Positions 22,746-35,304 of a stretch of DNA of 64,000 nt are shown one piece after another (positions within the stretch are counted from its first letter, which is position 1; each line of letters opens with the position of its first letter). This stretch comes from Dactylorhiza incarnata (Eukaryota > Streptophyta > Magnoliopsida > Asparagales > Orchidaceae), in contig JAWHQI010000004.1 in NCBI GenBank assembly GCA_033032865.1, forward strand, positions 26,084,001 through 26,148,000, in the 5' to 3' direction. The notes below the pieces were generated by a model. The model was not told where the DNA came from. It saw only the letters and a program-made list of their open reading frames with translations, and did not search any database. Made by a program: the position numbers and the translations under genes.

Positions 22746-23971
22746 TGATAAGTAGTATTTGTATAACTTTTTAATAGAAAATTTTGTAAATATTTAATTT
22801 GTATTTTCCCTTTTTATGTCATTTCTAGGTCATAAGTGTTTATTTTGAAATTCTGCTTCTAATTTAGCTTAATTTCAATTTTTGCATAATTTTGGGACAA
22901 ATTGGAGAAATTGACAAGTACACGCCCTCAGTCACGCCCGTGACCAAGGGCGTGTAACCTAAAGATCAGTCCAGAGTCGATGCCGCGCCAATTGAGCTAG
23001 TCCACAGCGAGTCACGCCCTCGGTCCTACCCGTGACCCAATGTCACGCCCGTGACTAGGGGCGTGTAATATTAGAATCTTCCCAGCTGGCTGCTGACGGG
23101 ACGTGGAGATGCTGTCGAGAAGACAACCTAAGTCATGCCCGTGACCCACATGTCACTGCTGTGACTTGCCCGCGTGATCTCTGCTTCACCGCCGCGCCGA
23201 ATTCCAGCCCACGCTGCATTTAATGAAGCCGTCCAAAGTCACGCCCGTGACCAAAATTACACGGGCGTGTAATGTCCATTTTTTGCCGCACCGTCCAGAA
23301 AGCCCACGCCACTGTCGGATCCGATGTGAATAGTGCAGTCACGCCCTAGGTCACTCCCGTGACCGAGGGCGTGTAACTTGAAATTTTCGCCTATAAATTC
23401 AGAGGATCTCCTTGAGTCCAGGGTTCAGAATTTTGGAGTGGGGGAAGTGCTGCTAGAGTTGATAGTGAGTCTTTCATGTTCATGTTCATGTTCCTCCTTA
23501 AGCTTTCATGTTCTATTTTTCATGTAATGTACTAGTTTTTATTTCTTGCTTGCACTAGTTAATTAAAGCTTGTAACTTTACTTTCCTAGCTTTATAATCT
23601 CTCTTTAAGCTTGTAATCGTTTTGGTTTTCAATAAAATTAAGTTTCCTCTTTCATGTTCTATTTCTCTCCTTTGTATTTTCTCTTTTATGAATGTTAATT
23701 TTCCTTTCCCTTCATGCAATGTTTAATCTTCTCATTTAGCTTGCAATTAGTTTCTCTTTTTAGCTAAGTAATCAAAACCTCAAATTTTCGTCGATAAAAT
23801 AATAGTGATTTTCCTCGAAGTAGAAGTAATCAACGCGCCCCGTGGAATACGACCTTGATATTCCTAAATATCCTATACTATAGACGATAACGTACACTTG
23901 CCTTTATCGGATATAGTTTTGGAGAAAATCTCAAACCTTCACTAAATTTCAAAACCGAAAAATCTATATCA
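22746..23971 (+). repeat. 5' LTR of Athila element B
   Basis: Runs TGATAAGTAG...TATATCA, 1226 bp, matching 51139-52357. It carries gtcacgcccgtgac palindromes (22918-23375) just upstream of TATAAAT (23392). The five bases before it, gctgc, are the candidate target site. Confidence 0.9.
23392..23398 (+). promoter_or_regulatory. TATA box of element B 5' LTR
   Basis: cctataaattc, after the palindrome cluster; the 3' LTR has a weakened tataatt at 51784. Confidence 0.65.
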
Positions 23972-23999
23972 AGTTTTTGGCTCCGTTGTCGGGGATTTT
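23972..23999 (+). other. Primer binding site, tRNA-Asp type (element B)
   Basis: tggctccgttgtcgggga: two changes from the standard Athila site, the first in the gcc core. Confidence 0.85.
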
Positions 24000-24123
24000 G
24001 CGTGGATATTTTGAAAAGAGGATATCTATTAATTTTATCATGCTTCTTTTTATTTTATTTTGCTTTTTCTAAATTTCAAAAAAAAATTTAGTTTTTCTTA
24101 TTCCTTTCTTCTCTTTTTAGTGT

Positions 24124-26126
24124 ATGACCCGAGGTAGCACTTCGATTCTTCCTTTTGATCCAGAGATCGAGCGAACCATTTTGAGGCACCGCCGTTCTCG
24201 TGATCAAGAAAATCAAGTAGAATCTGAAGAGTCGATCGGGGACACTAACACAGCGAATATGGATCATAATCTTAATTCTCTTAATCTTAACGAGCCAAAT
24301 CCTGATGAGGACGCGCAACGGACCATGTCCTATTATGCGCGGCCGAATTTGGAAGGCACACAATCGAGTATTGTTCGCCCCACGGTGGCGAACAATAATT
24401 TTGAGATCAAGTCCAGCATTATACAAATTGTGCAACAATCGGTGCCCTTTGATGGTCAACCGGACGAGGATCCAAATTCACATATTTCTTACTTTCTTGA
24501 AATTTGCGACACTTTTAAGATCAATGGCGTCACCGATGACGCCATTCGATTACGTCTTTTTCCTTTTTCTTTGCGGTCCAAGGCCAAGCAGTGGCTGGGC
24601 TCCCTACCTAGGGGATCCATCACTACAAGGGCCGAAATGGCGGAAAAATTTCTCAATAAATATTTCCCGCCTTCAAAGACCGCAAAATTGCGCACGGATA
24701 TTGCGTCGTTCATGCAAATTGACTCGGAGACTCTCTATGACACACGGGAGCGCTTCAAGGAGCTTTTGCGTCGATGCCCTCACCACGCACTTGCCACTAG
24801 GCAACAAGTGCGAATATTTTATAATGGCTTAAATCTCCAAACTAGGCAAATGATTGATGCGGCCGCCGGGGGGACATTGAATAACAAAACCCCGGTCGCC
24901 GCTCAAGAGCTTTTCGAAGAGATGGCCACAAATGCGTACCAATGGAACATGCCCCGAGCGCGGCCTAATAAGCCTGCCAGAATTTTTGAAATAGACGCAA
25001 ACGCAAATTTGGCTTTACAAGTTGAGCGCTTAACAAAGCAAGTGGCGGAGATGTCTTCTTCCTCCGCCACTCCTCCTTGGGCTAATAACGTTTTAATTGA
25101 AGAACATGTTGACTACATGGGAAATCCGCCTCGGCCTTCCTATAACCCCAACACTGCTCCGTATAACAACACATACAATGCGGGTTATAGGAATCATCCG
25201 AATTTCTCATGGAGCAACCAAGGAAATGCTCAGCGTCCTATGAATTTAAATCAACCTCCCCCTAATCAACTTCTTAACTTAACTCCGCCTCCAAATTTGA
25301 TTTCTCAAAATTTTAATCCACCCGGTTTTCCACCGCAACAGCAAAAACTCTCTCCGCTTGAAGAGGTTTTTGCAAAATATGTTGCTACAAATGAAACGAA
25401 CATCCGGAACCTTACCAGATCGATCAAAAATTTAGAGAATCCAGTGGGCAAACTCGCAAAGATGATTTCTGAGCGTCAACAAGGAGCACTACCGGGGAAT
25501 ACCGAGCAAAATCCAAAGGAGAGCGCGCACGCGATTACACTCCGAAGCGGGAAGGAGGTGGTTCAAAAACAGGACGAACCCAAGTTAATTTCCTCTCCTC
25601 CTCCTACTTATTCATCTTCGAATTTGCCCGCTACGATAGCTCCACACACTTCTATTTTAAATCCGCGCGCTCCTACTTCTAATATTCCTTATCCATCTAA
25701 ATTTAAAAATGAAAGCGCCGAAAAAAATTATAAAAAAATTTTAGATGTTTTAAAACAAATCCATATTAATGTACCTTTCTGTGAGGCTATCTCACAAATG
25801 CCTAAATATGCGAAATATCTTAAGGAGTTGCTCTCCAATAAGAAGAAGTTAGAAGATATTTCGCATATTTCTTTAAACGCAGAATGCTCCGCGGTTGTAC
25901 TCAACAAATTGCCTAAAAAAGCAAATGACCCGGGACGGTTTTCCATCCCATGTCTATTTGGCAATTCGTTAGTAAAACATGCCTTAGCGTATCTTGGAGC
26001 AAGCATCAACCTTATGACGTTTTCTTTGTTCAAAAATCTAGGTCTAGGAAATCCAAGGCCCACTCGAATGAGTATCCAATTAGCGGATCGTTCTTTAAAA
26101 TATCCGATAGGAATAGTGGAGGACGT
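24124..26126 (+). CDS. Athila element B gag and protease N-terminal part
   Basis: An open frame of 667 codons up to the insertion of C. The gag domain spans residues ~95-265 (VPFDGQPDEDPNSHI, LRSKAKQWLGSLP, FLNKYFPPSKTAKLR). A Pro/Asn-rich region follows, then the Athila-typical HAITLRSGKEV. The protease is at ~580-665: GRFSIPCLFGN, then YLGASINLM, and LADRSLKYPIGIVEDV. Athila proteases have DLGAS here; Tyr replaces the catalytic Asp, so proteolysis is probably lost. The frame runs directly into 46219 if C and one duplicated gacgt are removed (5271 nt in total, divisible by three). The start is the first ATG after the primer site. Confidence 0.9.
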
Positions 26127-27873
26127 TGATGAGTCCCAAATATATACACATTTATGGACTCATCTGGGCCGATTTTCTAGTCTATGCACTTCACTTTAGA
26201 TATCTTTTCACTCATATTTGATACTCCATGCTGCGTGCACCTCTAGGCCCGTTTTTGGTGTTATTTCATGTTCTTCGTCATTATTAGTTTTCATGCATGG
26301 TTAAGTGCCACCTTCAGTGGCTAGATTGGTGTTGTTTGCTGAAACAGGAGTTGTGCAGGTGTTCCCGGTACAACTCTGTACAGGAATACTGCGCACGATC
26401 GCTGGTTCTATAGCGCACGACCACTGGTCGTGCGCCGCTGATCGTGTGCACTTAACCCTTTTTTTTAATTCTATCTCGGACAGTGCGCACGACCACCTAC
26501 GATAGTGCGCACGACCACCGGTCGTGCGCCACTGTTCGTGCGCACTTAACATCAATTTCATGAGTTCTGTCTCGACCAGTGCGCACGACCACCTACGATA
26601 GTGCGCACGACCACCGGTCGTGCGCGACTGGTCGTGCGAACATGGTATTTTATAAATTTCTTACTTTGCAGCCTCCACCCAGGTAGGCGCACGATCACAG
26701 AACTCCAGCGCGCATGACCACTGGTCGTGCGCCAATGACCGTGCACACTGTTTATTCCAGCGCCTATAAATTGTCCTGCTCGCGATTTAGGTCGGGGACT
26801 CCGCATTTCTGCTGTCCAGTCCGCCGTTTTCGCCCCTTCCGCCGGTTCTCCGCCCCCTAGGCCTCCTCCATCATCCTTGAGCTCCAAGGAGAGGTTTCTA
26901 GCCCAAATATCGCCAACGTCGAGCAAGGAGATCGTGTATCGGAGTAGATTTGATTGTGACACGAAGAAGATAAGCCATTGGGAGGAAGTGACAGCCCTCC
27001 TCTACCTCGGACGCAGTTGAAGACCGAGCTTGGACGCGGATTGACAACCCAGCGATTCCAACCGTGAATCTTCGGCAAGGCTTCGGATGTGGTCGACTCC
27101 TTTACCCTCTTTTTCCTTCTTTATGTTGATGATTGTTTAGGTTAGACTCTTCTATATTTTGATGATGTGCACAATGAATCTTGTTATGTAATGTCTATTT
27201 CATTTATTTGAGATTATATTATTCATATGTGTTTATGAGGTGCGCCCCCATCTAATTTCCATTCCGCCTTCGTGTTCGGTGCCGCAATAGCAATTGTTAG
27301 TGGCGTGCTTGTCGACGAGGTGCTTGCGACCCTCATCCGTATGCCTACTTTTCCATCCGCCTAGCAAAGCGTTGCATAGCGGCCCGTGTAATCCATTCCG
27401 ACTCCGCCGGTGCGAACCATTCCATCCGCTTGTCTACTCTTCCATCTGCCTAGCGAAGCGTGGCATAGCGGCCCGTGTAATCCATTCGCCCTACGAAGTA
27501 GTGCGCTCAAGGCCTGCACAGTTCGATTCCGCTTGCCTACTCGTCCATTCGCCCTTGCGACGCAGCGCGCTCAAGGCCTGCCTAGTCTCCATCCCGCCAA
27601 GCGAAGCATTGCATAGCGGCATTGCATAGGAGTAGTTTAAGTTGTTTTCTTTTATTTTCCACAAACCAAATCCCCCATTTCCGCATCCATCCGCTCGAAA
27701 GGACTTCAATCTCAAGTCCTTCCTCGATAATAAAATCCACCTTACTGTGTTCCTTTGAGATCGATACTTGGGGATTCATTCCCATTTTATATTACTTGAA
27801 CGATCGGTACACTGCCGTTTCGTGCCGCAGTCTTACTACCGCCTATAGCGGTGTGCTAAGATTTACGCCATCA
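26127..27873 (+). repeat. 5' LTR of element C
   Basis: TGATGAGTCCC...GCCATCA, 1747 bp, matching 44545-46213. It is flanked on the left by gacgt (26122-26126), repeated exactly after the 3' LTR. gcgcacgacc/ggtcgtgcgc palindromes lie at 26390-26760, then TATAAAT at 26765. About 78 bp near 27240-27330 are absent from the 3' LTR. Confidence 0.95.
26765..26771 (+). promoter_or_regulatory. TATA box of element C 5' LTR
   Basis: cgcctataaattg, conserved at 45184-45190. Confidence 0.7.
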
Positions 27874-27899
27874 AGTTTTTGGCACCGTTGCCGGGGAAC
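27874..27899 (+). other. Primer binding site, tRNA-Asp type (element C)
   Basis: tggcaccgttgccgggga, one change from the tRNA-Asp site, five bases after the LTR. Confidence 0.9.
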
Positions 27900-28015
27900 T
27901 ACAGTCGTGTGAGTTTTCTGGAGAGGGAGAACCTGAGAGAGAAGCCCTTCCATTTGTAAATTGCATACCTTTGTTTTATTTCCTCGTATTTTGTTTCCTG
28001 TTTTATATTAGGTTG

Positions 28016-30000
28016 TGTAAGACCCCCCCCCCCCCCTCCGGAACACAAAACACGGCCGAGGGAAGTCTTATGCCCAGGACAGCCGCCTTGCCGAAGCGCC
28101 AGCTCACGGGCTAGCCTCCTCCACAAGACGCCTATCCTGCCGGCTAACAAATATCATCAATGCCAACCCATCATATAAAATACAACAAGAAGCCACCAGA
28201 TATATATATCCGCATAAGTACAGTCCAAATACACACCAAATGAGTGTATAATATCAGAGTAACAAAAGGAAAGGCCCCAAGGGCTACAACAAAACTCGCT
28301 CACATCTGTCACTGACGGCTGCGATGGTATCGTAGTATCCTGCCATGTCGTCCCGGCCGGACTATCCGTCTCCAGCGCCATGCGCTGCTGCTCCAGGTTG
28401 CGCTGCTGCGCCAGGATGCGCTCCTAAAAAGGGGACGTAGCAACTGTTAGTCATAAAGACTAAGTGGCTTCACATCCGCTCCCCCGACGACTCCAAGGCA
28501 CCGGGCGGAAAGGAAGAAAAAGAGCTGCAATATTAGCAATAATAAACAAGCAGGTGACAGGTAATAGTTGTTCTTATGTGTCGGTTGTTTAAATGCCCAC
28601 GCACTTTCCATAGCACTATCTAATATGTTCGTAAGTATAAAAGTAGCAGTGGTTATATATATTTGCAAGTATAAGTAGCACAGACATAAGCAGAGTATTA
28701 GAGAACTGAATTGAACTTAACTTATAAGGATGCCCATACAAGCTTATAAGTCAAGGGTCTGCGTATAAAGGTAACTCATCATATAAGGATGCCCATACAA
28801 GTTTATATGATGAGGTTCCAATGCGGTGCAATGCAATGATTATGATATGAATGCGGTGCAATGCAATGATTATGATATGAGGACTAACTCATGCACGATT
28901 GCTATGTCGACATAGACATTTAGTTCCCACTTTTCGAGGGTAGCTAACCACTAAGGCGCCCCCCGTCGTGGCCAGACGGTGGCAGTGGCACGGGCTTCGC
29001 CACTACTAGGAGAGTATGAACACTACCGGTCCTAGGCCTATGTACGCCTCGACGCTCTTGCTCATAGCGGAGTCCCTGCGTACTACCCGCATTCATGCGG
29101 GGTCTTCAAGACGCGGAGGGGATCTATTAGGTAGATGGACACCAAGACATTCCAACCCAACCGGTCTGAGTCTAACTGCCGGCTTCTGTCGGTGTCACGA
29201 CTAGCGAGCCCGTAGACCCGCCACAACTTATCCTCCCATGAGGATCTATACTCCATGCGCAATTATGTTTACCTACGTAGTTTGAACACACCATGCGTGC
29301 CATCGAGCACCAAGGACTCGCTCCATGAGCCTTACCACCTTCTGCCTCGCGCGGCAACAATCGATGCTAATTAGCATCCAAGGCCCCCAACAACTGGGTC
29401 CTTTCCTTTTTACCACCGGCTATAACTATAACTTGTGACCCGCACTTAGTTAACCGTGCCGCCCGTTCCGAGTTGATTACTCGAGTGCAGTGGTGTGCGT
29501 ATAACATGGACATTATTAAACCAACTCATAGGACTGTGGACTACTTGCACACATGAGGGCATAACATATTATTTAACTATGGAATCTATTCAAGCCAAGC
29601 TACTGGACTTCCACCATTGGTCATAATTAATTAACAATCCTATACAGAGGATTATTTATCATCTTATGCAAGTTATGATTAACAAATCCTATAACAGGAA
29701 AACTATTTCTCAATTCTCAAACCTTTAATGACATATATATATGTGTACATATAATTTGAAATCCATAACAGGAACTATTTCTGACTTCCCCTAAATCCAT
29801 AACAGGAACTATATATATATATATATATATATATACAAGGCAAAGGCCACCTTCTTCATCCTGGTTGAACATATTTATATAACAGAGGATTCTTCATCCT
29901 TGTTGAACATATATATAAATATATATAAGTGAAATCCTATTGACCGGGAACGTACATATATATATAGCAAAGCAAAGGCCACCTTCTTCATCCTTGTTGA

Positions 30001-30042
<42 letters not shown>

Positions 30043-31322
30043 GAAATCCCATTTACAGGGAATTATTCATCGTCTTCCCAAATGGAATTTAGGGCAAAAC
30101 ACCTTCTCTCCTCCCATGCTCCCTCATAAGGCCACCACGTCTCACGAAACCAACGTCCCACGTTCGTATTGAAGCGGGGAGTCGATTGGGGGCATTTTCG
30201 CGGCGAACGACGCCCTACGGCGAAAACCCTAACGCGGCCTCAACCTACAGAACTTCATTTCGCTCCCAAATCGACTCAATTGAGTTCGATATCTCACCTA
30301 GGGGGTCTAAGATACTAGCACCAAGGGAGAGGGGTCGGAAGTCACCTGAATCCGGGCCGACGATCGCGGCGGCATGACGGCGCTTAGACGAACTCAACTC
30401 TTTCCAAGCTAGCTCTTCTTCCAACGGACGTACGAGCTTCTCCACGAATTTTCTTGGCCAAAAACCTAAGTCGGGTGGGGGAGAGGTGGAGACGGAGAAT
30501 GAGAAAGAGTGAGAGAGAGAGATGTTTGAAGATAAAGAAAACTCTCGGGAGGAAAATCTCTGCCAGGAATTAAGAGTGAAAGGATTGCTATAGGATTTGA
30601 TAATTAATAGCCAGGGAACCCCAACTCTGATGTCAAACCCTTATTGGACAAAATCCACTGCCTTCCCAAAGATAAAAATAAACAACAGCACTCAAGTTTT
30701 CTCGGGAAGGAGTTAGACTTTCCCGTTCGACGATCGTCGAACGGGAGCAGCTCCCCGTTCATCGATCGTCGAACGGGAGCCTTCCCAGCGCAGCGCTCCC
30801 CGTTCGACATTCGTCGAACGGGAGAAGCTCCCCGTTCGTCGATCGACGAACGGGAGGTTCTCTAGCTGAGCGCTCCCCGTTCGTCGATCGACGAACGGGA
30901 GGTTCTCTAGCTGAGCGCTCCCCGTTCGACATTCGTTGAACGGGAGCAGCTCCCCGTTCGTCGAACGATGAACGAGATGAATTCTAGCAGAGCGCTCCCC
31001 GTTCAACATTCGTCGAACGGGAGCGGCTCCCCGTTCGTCGATCGACGAACGGGAGGTTCTCTAGCTGAGCGCTCTCCGTTCGACATTCGTCGAACGGGAG
31101 CAGCTTCCCGTTCGTCGAATGACGAACGGGATGAATTCTAGCAGAGCGCTCCCCGTTCGATATTCGTCGAACGGGAGCAGCTCCCCGTTCGTCGAACGAC
31201 GAACGGGAGCAGCTTGCGTTCGACGAATTCGACGAATTCGTCGAACGGAAGCTGCTAGCCGAGAATTCTAAATTTCTAATCAGCGACAGCTATATCTGCT
31301 CCTCCAGGATTGGGATGTTACA
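28016..31322 (-). repeat. LTR of Tekay/Del-like element D, 3' copy on the minus strand
   Basis: 3307 bp, TGTAAGACC...GATGTTACA on the plus strand, flanked on the left by ggttg (28011-28015). It is nearly identical to 36556-39827; the main length differences are in TA repeats near 29815 and 30005 and in the C run at 28023. The cluster of ttcgacgaa/gttcgtcgaacgacgaac palindromes is at 30723-31246. ORFs inside are not genes. Confidence 0.95.
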
Positions 31323-31801
31323 AATCCTATAAACGAAAAAATAATTTCGCCCCCGAAATTTAGGTTGGGGTCACGAGGGTCACATAAACCATAGCAGCAG
31401 GTCTATTCTGAACACAAAAATAAAATGCTAGCCTAACTTTCCTGGAGTGCAAACCCTCAACCAACACTATAATGGGGTTACTAATAACCACAGATTTCCT
31501 AGTTTATAAACCAAAACTCTTCCTGGGGCATAACCTCAAAACAGCCCCCCTCAGTGAAGTTAATAAGAAAGAAAAGAAAAACCCAATCCACCAACCCAGC
31601 AAAACTACAGAAGAAATTAGCAGTTAAAACTAATAACTCTTACCTATATATGTATAGAAATGTTTAATTCCCAAACCTGTAGGGGCATAACAAAACCAAG
31701 AAGGGGATGGATAGCCTACAAGGCTTCTACCTGGGTTTAGCGCATATTTATACGATACTGAGTTTAGGCTATGGTATTAAATCAAGGTATGACAAACAAG
31801 T
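31323..31801 (-). other. Element D 3' noncoding region
   Basis: Between the pol stop and the 3' LTR (minus strand). No coding signal beyond the polypurine tract. Confidence 0.7.
31335..31366 (-). other. Polypurine tract of element D
   Basis: On the minus strand aaatttcgggggcgaaatt lies about 25 bases before the LTR start TGTAACATCC. Del/Tekay elements usually carry a very similar block here. Confidence 0.7.
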
Positions 31802-33022
31802 TTAGGCCATACCTGGGGAAAACAATCCCGGGTAATGCTTCCGCATAAGGTCCATCGGCTCCCAAGTGTATTCCTCCCGTCCATGGTTGGACCACAACAC
31901 TTTCACCAACGGAACCCTCTTTCTCCGCAGCACTCTGGTCTCCGTGTCTACTATCCGCAAAGGCTCCAGCCGGACAGACCTGTCGGTCTCCACAGGACCA
32001 GACGTAGCTACCACATGCTGATCAGGGTGAAGCAAGGCCCTCCGAAGGGAGGACACATGGAAGACGTCGTGTAAATTCTCCAATTCTGGCGGTAACATCA
32101 ATCGATAAGCTAAGGGGCCAATCCGCTCCAGGATGGTATAAGGCCCCATATAACGAGGGCTGAGCTTTTTCCTTCCCCGAACCCGAGACACACCATGCAT
32201 CGGCCTGATCTTCAAGAACACTTTGTCCCCGACATGGAACTCCACGGCCCTGTGCTTTTTGTCATAATATTTTGCCTGCCGGCTCTGCGCTTCAAGCATG
32301 CGGTCTCGTATCAGCCTGACCATCTCATCGGTATCATCGATGAATTTCACCCCTAACGCCTTCGGGTCCTCATCTTGGACCCAAGACAAAGGTGTCCTAC
32401 ACCTTCTTCCATACAATGCCGCATAAGGAGCCATGCCAATGCTCGCCTGGTGACTGTTATTATACGAGAACTCCACCAAGGGCAGGAGTCTCTCCCATGG
32501 CTCTCCTCGATCTAAAACACAAAGGCGCAACAAATCATCAAGGGTCCTGATCGTCCGCTCTGACTGACCATCCGTCTGAGGGTGGAAGGCCGTGCTAAAG
32601 GTCAAACGGGAACCCAAATAAGCTTGCACTGCCTTCCACTCCCTGGAGGTAAAGCGACCATCACGGTCCGAAACGATCGTTTTGGGCACCCCATGATAGC
32701 GAACAAACTGCTCGACGAAGAGTCTTACCAACACATCAACATGCGAATCCTTCCTCATTGGTATAAACCTTGCGACCTTCGTCAGACGGTCCACGATCAC
32801 CCAAACAGAGTCACTCCCGGAGCCGGAACGAGGCAGCCCATGAACGAAATCCATGGACATGTCTTCAAACTTCCACTCGGGAATGGACAGCGGCTGCAGC
32901 AACCCCTTCGGACTCCTACACTCTGCCTTTACCTTCTGGCACGCCTCGCAGTGAATGACGAAATAAGTGACATCCTTCTTCATCCCAGGCCAAAACATCG
33001 TCCTTCGCAGATCAGTGTACAT
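31802..33022 (-). pseudogene. Element D integrase and chromodomain-like C-terminus
   Basis: A frame of 406 codons. It starts inside the integrase finger (HCEACQKVKAE holds the paired cysteines). The catalytic core has MDFVHGLPRS (Asp), VSDRDGRFTS (Asp) and TDGQSERTIRTL (Glu). The GPF-type region and VLRRKRVPLVKVLW with REEYTWEP form the C-terminal chromodomain-like module, which in chromoviruses directs integration to marked chromatin. The module and the long LTRs suggest Tekay/Del. It is separated from the upstream frame by a one-base shift at about 33040. Confidence 0.9.
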
Positions 33023-34370
33023 CTTGACAATCCCAGGGGTGCACCGAGTATTTTGTGCAGTGAGCTTCCTTCATAATGTCCTCTCGAATTCCTCCACCTG
33101 CGGGTATGTATAACCTGCCACGGAAGTGAACCAGATCCTCTTGCATGGTGTATTCCTCCGCAGAACCAGCCTCCACTGCTCGAAGAATAGGTTCCAGGGC
33201 AACATCTTTCCTCTGCTCTGCTCGAATGCGATCTCGGATATCACAAACTATGCTCATCGCGGACAGGTACTCGGCGAAAACCTCTGGATCGGCTTTTGAC
33301 ACGAGCGTGATCTGCATTTCCTCGAGCATCCTTACCAACTCCATGGCCATCAGCCGTGACTCCGGACTGGATGTCCTCCTGCTCAAAGCATCGGCCACCG
33401 AATTTGCCTTCCCTGGGTGGTAGTTTAGCGTGTAATCATAGTCACACAGGAACTCGATCCACCGCCGCTGCCTCAAATTCAGATCCTTCTGAGTGTGTAT
33501 GTACTTCAAATTCTTGTGGTCGGTGAATATCTCGCAGTGGAACCCATATAGATAGTGTCTCCAAATCTTCAAAGCAAATATCACTGCACCCAGCTCCAGA
33601 TCATGCACCGGATAGTTTACCTCGTGCTTCTTAAGCTGCCTCGACGCATAAGCAATCACGTGGTCGTACTGCATCAGTACGGCACCCATCCCCTGCAAGG
33701 ACGCATCCGTGTAAATTTGAAATCCTTCTCTACCAGATGGAAGAGTAAGGACCGGGGCTGAGGTGAGGCGATCCTTCAGCTCCTGAAATGCGGCCTCACA
33801 CTCAGGCGACCACACAAACGGCACCTCCTTTCTGGTCAGCTTAGTGAGTGGGAGAGCGATCTTCGAGAACCCCTCGACAAATTTGCGGTAGTACCCGACA
33901 AGCCCCAAAAAGCTGCGCACATCTGCGGCTGACTTCAACGACTGCCATTCCTTCACAGCACGAACCTTAGCAGGATCTACGGCCAATCCCGCACCGCTGA
34001 TAACATGACCCAAGAAAGCCACCTTACGGAGCCAGAACTTGCACTTGCCAAATTTTGCGAACAACTGATGCTCCCTCAGTTTTGCCAACACCAGCTCTAG
34101 ATGCTTCCAATGGTCCAGTAATGACTTCGAATAAACCAAGATGTCGTCGATGAATACGATCACGAAGTCGTCCAAATAAGGTGCAAACACCCTGTTCAAC
34201 AGGCTCATGAACGCAGAGGGTGCATTAGTGAGCCCAAAGGGCATAACCGTAAATTCATACAACCCGTACCTCAAGCTGAAAGCAGTCTTCTGGATATCCT
34301 CCTCCTGAATCCTCAACTGATAATAGCCAGAGCGCAAGTCGAGCTTGGAGAACCATTGCGCTCCTTCCAA
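33012..34370 (-). pseudogene. Element D reverse transcriptase and RNase H
   Basis: A frame of 452 codons. [32 protein letters not shown], and the active-site [10 protein letters not shown] with both aspartates. Then FLGHVIS, RNase H with [12 protein letters not shown] and [10 protein letters not shown], and an ADALSRR end. It converts element RNA to DNA and removes the RNA strand. Upstream it is parted from PR by a TGA at 34389-34391 where this family has Arg (CGA), a likely C-to-T change. Downstream a single-base shift after YSVHP ends the frame at 33012. Confidence 0.92.
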
Positions 34371-34391
34371 CTGATCAAAGAGTTCGTCGAT

Positions 34392-35201
34392 TCACGGCAG
34401 AGGATAAGTGTTCTGGACCGTCAGTCGGTTGAGCTCCCGATAATCTATGCACAAGCGGAGCGAACCGTCCTTCTTCTTCATGAACAGAACCGGGGCTCCC
34501 CAGGGTGACAAGCTAGGACGAACGAACCCTGAGTCCACCAATTCTTGCAGTTGTACACGGAACTCTGCTAGCTCCTTGGGCGCCATCCTGTACGGGGCCC
34601 GTGAAACAGGCTTAGCTCCCGGTACCAGCTTAATTTGGAAGTCTACCTCCCTAGGTGGGGGTAGTCCGGGTAGTTTTTCGGGGAAAACATCTGGAAAATC
34701 CCGGACTACCGGTACATCCTTCATTTCAGGCCCTATCTCCTTCATCTCAAAACAGATCACGAACACCTCATCGCCTTGCTCGTGAGCCTTCACAACCTGT
34801 ATAGAAGACAACAAGTTTCGTGATACGGGTCTTATACCTTGAATTACCACCTCTGAGTCATCATGCCTCAGCGTGATCCGCTTCGCCACACAGTCGATCT
34901 TCGCGTGATTCCAGTGCAACCACGTCATGCCCAATATTAGATCAAGGTCGGGCATCCGCAACACTGTTGCCGGTGTCTCAAATTGCTTCCCACCGATGGA
35001 TATTACCAAGCTGCACCTGGAGGTAGATCGTATCTCCGAGCCATCCGGAAGGCGCACCCTCCTGGGGGCTCCCCTGAAGCACTGTACTGCATCCAGTTCA
35101 TTCACAAATTCTTCTGATACGAACGAATGAGTGGCACCCGTGTCAAAAAGAGTAAGAGCAGGTTTACCGCAAACGAGCACGGTACCTGGGGTTAAAATCA
35201 T
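34392..35201 (-). pseudogene. Element D protease and RT N-terminal part
   Basis: A frame of 269 codons from ATG 35201. The retroviral-type aspartic protease has [12 protein letters not shown] near residue 20 and [13 protein letters not shown] near 90. The RT start follows ([35 protein letters not shown]). The frame stops at YPLP, one codon before the expected continuation. It processes the polyprotein; intact motifs suggest recent activity. Confidence 0.9.
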
Positions 35202-35304
35202 TCGAACTTAAGCACCTTAGTTATGAAACGAGGAAAATACAAACATAATTACCTGTGATGACCTCCTGCGGGTTTCGCTCCTGAGCTAGATCCAAAGCGT
35301 ATAC
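35202..35304 (-). other. Gag-pol junction of element D, intron-like
   Basis: After the gag TAG the frame continues VYALDLAQERN, then meets gtaattatg...gtgcttaag with stops inside and the PR frame after it. The GT...AG span is about 50 bases, short for a plant intron. It could be a spliced joint or a small insertion. Confidence 0.4.

Noticed and set aside
29016..29360. Paired small ORFs repeated at 37554-37898
   Set aside because: They lie inside the two LTR copies of element D, noncoding.
30245..31009. ORFs with repeated RRSTNGELLPF
   Set aside because: They arise from the palindrome cluster in element D's LTR.
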